Shown here piece by piece: positions 13,836 to 15,385 of a stretch of 15,385 bases of DNA. This stretch comes from CAYTSW01 sp964440605 (GTDB lineage: Bacteria; Planctomycetota; Phycisphaerae; Phycisphaerales; UBA1924): NCBI GenBank assembly GCA_964440605.1, contig CAYTSW010000061.1:1-15385 (forward strand), read 5' to 3'. The translations under genes and the position numbers were made by a program. The notes under the pieces were generated by a model. The model was given only the letters and a program-made list of their open reading frames with translations. It searched no databases and had not been told where the DNA came from. Within the stretch, counting starts at the first letter, position 1, and each line of letters begins with the position of its first letter.

Positions 13836-15002
13836 ATGTCATCGGCACGCATGATCGAGTTCGTGGTCCCAATGGATGTGGGCGGGCGCGCACGCGAGCT
13901 CGTGCGCGAACGCGAGGGCGTGCTCGCCTGCTGGGAGCTGGCCCTGGCCGACGGCGGGCTGGAACTCTTCAAGATCATCGTCCGCGACGGCTATGTCGAA
14001 GCGCTGACCGACGCCCTCGAAGCGGCCTTCGAGCACGAGGAGGCCTTCGCCCTCGTCAATTTGCCCGTCAACGCGGTCTTGCCCAAGCCGGCGGAGCCGG
14101 AACCCGAGGAACCGGACGGCGACGAGGCGGCGCGCGACGCGGATGAAGCCGAGGCGCTCAAGGAGAAGCCCCCGCAACGCGTGAGCCGCGCCGAGCTGTA
14201 CGAGGCCATCGCCAAGGGCGCGAGGCTCGATCGCGCGTTCGTGGCCTCGGCGGCCATTGCCTCGCTGGTCGCGGCCATCGGGCTTACCCGCGACAACCCC
14301 GCCATCGTGATCGGCGCCATGGTCATCGCCCCACTGCTGGGTCCACACATGGCCTTCGCCCTGGCGACGACGCTGGGCGACGGCGATCTGGGCAAACGAT
14401 CGCTCAAGGCGACGCTCGTCGGAGGCGGGCTGACCGTGGGCGTAGCGCTCGCGGCCGCCCGCATGTTGCCTTTCGACCCCGCCATCGCCGAGATCGCGTC
14501 GCGCACAACGGTCGGTCCGGGCGACATCGCGCTCGCGCTGGCATCGGGCGTGGCGGGGGCCATGGCCTTCACGAGCGGGATCGCGGCTCCGCTGGTGGGC
14601 GTCATGGTCGCCGTGGCGCTGGTCCCGCCCACCGTCGTCGCCTGCCTCTTTGCCGCCAGGGGGATGTGGCCCGAAGCGGGCGGCGCGGCCCTGCTGGTGG
14701 CGACGAACCTCGTCTGCGTGAATCTCGCCGCGGTGATGACCTTTGCGATGCAGGGGCTCCGGCCGCGCCGGTGGTGGGAGCAGGCTCAGGCCCGCCGCGC
14801 GACGCGCACGAGCATCATCATCTGGGTCGTGATGCTCGCCGCGATCGCCGGGTTGATCGTCGTGCTCAACGCCTGGACGTCGAGGCCTCAGCCGTCGGAC
14901 GTCGGGGCATCGGCATCCGGCGAAGCATCGCCTTCGGTGCTCTCTTCCGATGGAGCGGCAGGCGACCCGGCTCCGGCCCTCGGGGTTGCGCCGGGGCCGT
15001 AA
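13836..15002 (+). CDS. DUF389 (TIGR00341-type) integral membrane protein
   Basis: 388 residues from ATG 13836. An N-terminal soluble domain (1-80, MIEFVVPMDVGGRARELV..., FKIIVRDGYVEALTDAL) is followed by a Pro/Glu-rich acidic linker (82-115). About six or seven membrane helices span 134-346. The DUF389 hallmarks are IVIGAMVIAPLLGPHMAFA (157-175) and IAAPLVGVMVAVALVPPT (249-266). The biochemical role of this family is unknown; transport has been suggested for it. After the last helix a 40-residue tail rich in Ser, Ala, Gly and Pro lies almost wholly within the 3' end of the convergent minus-strand gene (overlap 14888-15002, 115 bases). It probably has its own promoter in the spacer it shares with the lipoprotein gene. 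Confidence 0.88.
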   Translation: MSSARMIEFVVPMDVGGRARELVREREGVLACWELALADGGLELFKIIVRDGYVEALTDALEAAFEHEEAFALVNLPVNAVLPKPAEPEPEEPDGDEAARDADEAEALKEKPPQRVSRAELYEAIAKGARLDRAFVASAAIASLVAAIGLTRDNPAIVIGAMVIAPLLGPHMAFALATTLGDGDLGKRSLKATLVGGGLTVGVALAAARMLPFDPAIAEIASRTTVGPGDIALALASGVAGAMAFTSGIAAPLVGVMVAVALVPPTVVACLFAARGMWPEAGGAALLVATNLVCVNLAAVMTFAMQGLRPRRWWEQAQARRATRTSIIIWVVMLAAIAGLIVVLNAWTSRPQPSDVGASASGEASPSVLSSDGAAGDPAPALGVAPGP

Positions 15003-15385
15003 CGCACCACATCGTCCTTGATGATGATGTGCTGCGGCTCGTCGGCAGCCGACGCCTCGGCGCTGGTGACTTCGGCCTCGCGCTGCTCGATGAGGCGCGC
15101 TTCCTGAGCGAGGACGGCCTCGGCACCCTGCTGACGCATCTGCGAGACGCGGTCGGACGTGCGCGGCCCGAAGGTGCGCAGCGTGAAGTCGTAGCCCACG
15201 AGCTGGCGGTGGATGTAGTCCGGGGCGCGGATGATCAAGTTGCCTCGGAACTCGCGGATGGTCCCGCCGGTGCCGATGGGCTGCCACTGGTCGGGCTCGA
15301 CGAGTTCTTCGATGAGCCCGACGAGCTCTTCCATCTGGGCGTCGAGGTTGGCATCGAAGTCGAGGTCCTGGTTGCCGCCGCCGCC
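14888..15385 (-). CDS. C-terminal part of a large protein, secretin-type-like (runs off right edge)
   Basis: The frame is open from the right edge to TGA at 14890-14888, giving about 165 C-terminal residues. An internal ATG at 15334 is not the start, because the frame continues upstream as GGGNQDLDFDANLDAQ. The segment LVGLIEELVEPDQWQPIGTG, then GTIREFRGNLIIRAP and HRQLVGY, has the pattern of repeats I associate with planctomycete secretion or pilus-assembly (secretin-like) proteins: I..tV.P..W...GG.G.I....g.LiV....H.qI. After it come a charged helical stretch (VSQMRQQGAEAVLAQEARLI) and a disordered Ala/Ser/Pro tail. The last 115 bases overlap the tail of the DUF389 gene. Family assignment is tentative because the main domains lie outside the window. 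Confidence 0.75.
   Translation of the reverse strand, partial: GGGGNQDLDFDANLDAQMEELVGLIEELVEPDQWQPIGTGGTIREFRGNLIIRAPDYIHRQLVGYDFTLRTFGPRTSDRVSQMRQQGAEAVLAQEARLIEQREAEVTSAEASAADEPQHIIIKDDVVRYGPGATPRAGAGSPAAPSEESTEGDASPDADAPTSDG

Noticed and set aside
13839..15287. 482-codon minus-strand frame
   Set aside because: It is antisense to the DUF389 gene; its sequence is His/Arg-rich without any domain, and a better minus-strand frame ends at 14888.

Overview
This is a high-GC bacterial chromosomal window (GC-ending codons dominate nearly every gene). The gene content suggests a planctomycete, probably of the Phycisphaerae type: an ECF sigma factor with a membrane partner lacking a zinc motif, several exported proteins of unknown function, a WalJ-like metallo-beta-lactamase-fold protein, and a C-terminal gene fragment at the right edge that resembles planctomycete secretion-type proteins. 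That placement is inference from protein style; there is no rRNA or other decisive marker. I see no insertion sequence, phage gene, CRISPR array or obvious island.

Layout, left to right. 1-1305 (minus): the N-terminal part of an exported, TPR-like helical protein that runs off the left edge, preceded by a small acidic ORF. 1306-1682: a gene-free, less GC-rich stretch. 1683-2621 (plus): WalJ/YycJ-like MBL-fold protein. 2640-3449 (minus): 269-residue protein of unknown function, convergent with the previous gene and divergent from an ECF sigma factor (3628-4221), which is followed by a membrane protein (4224-5048, probable anti-sigma) and an exported 538-residue protein (5186-6802). 6934-8808 (plus): translation GTPase TypA/BipA. 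8809-9421: two tRNA-Glu genes on the minus strand (anticodons CTC and TTC), their terminator and a small palindrome. 9422-9964: membrane-anchored acidic protein. 10043-10735 and 10732-11400: a nucleoside-phosphorylase-superfamily protein and NadD, overlapping by 4 bases. 11491-13200: RimO with extra insertions. 13201-13306: a cluster of palindromes between convergent genes. 13307-13663 (minus): small lipoprotein. 13836-15002 (plus): DUF389 membrane protein, whose tail overlaps the 3' end of a minus-strand gene running off the right edge.

How the genes fit together. Most of the window is housekeeping: translation (TypA, RimO, tRNA-Glu), NAD synthesis (NadD) and envelope proteins. The most system-like unit is 2640-6802: sigma factor, membrane partner and exported protein in a row, plus a divergent unknown gene and an inverted repeat just upstream of the sigma start. 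Two features cut across genes. First, several plus-strand genes lack a Shine-Dalgarno sequence and instead carry a TAnnnT-like hexamer 6-9 bases before the ATG, which would fit leaderless transcripts. Second, intergenic spaces hold tight-loop palindromes. No clearly new defence or mobile system is visible.
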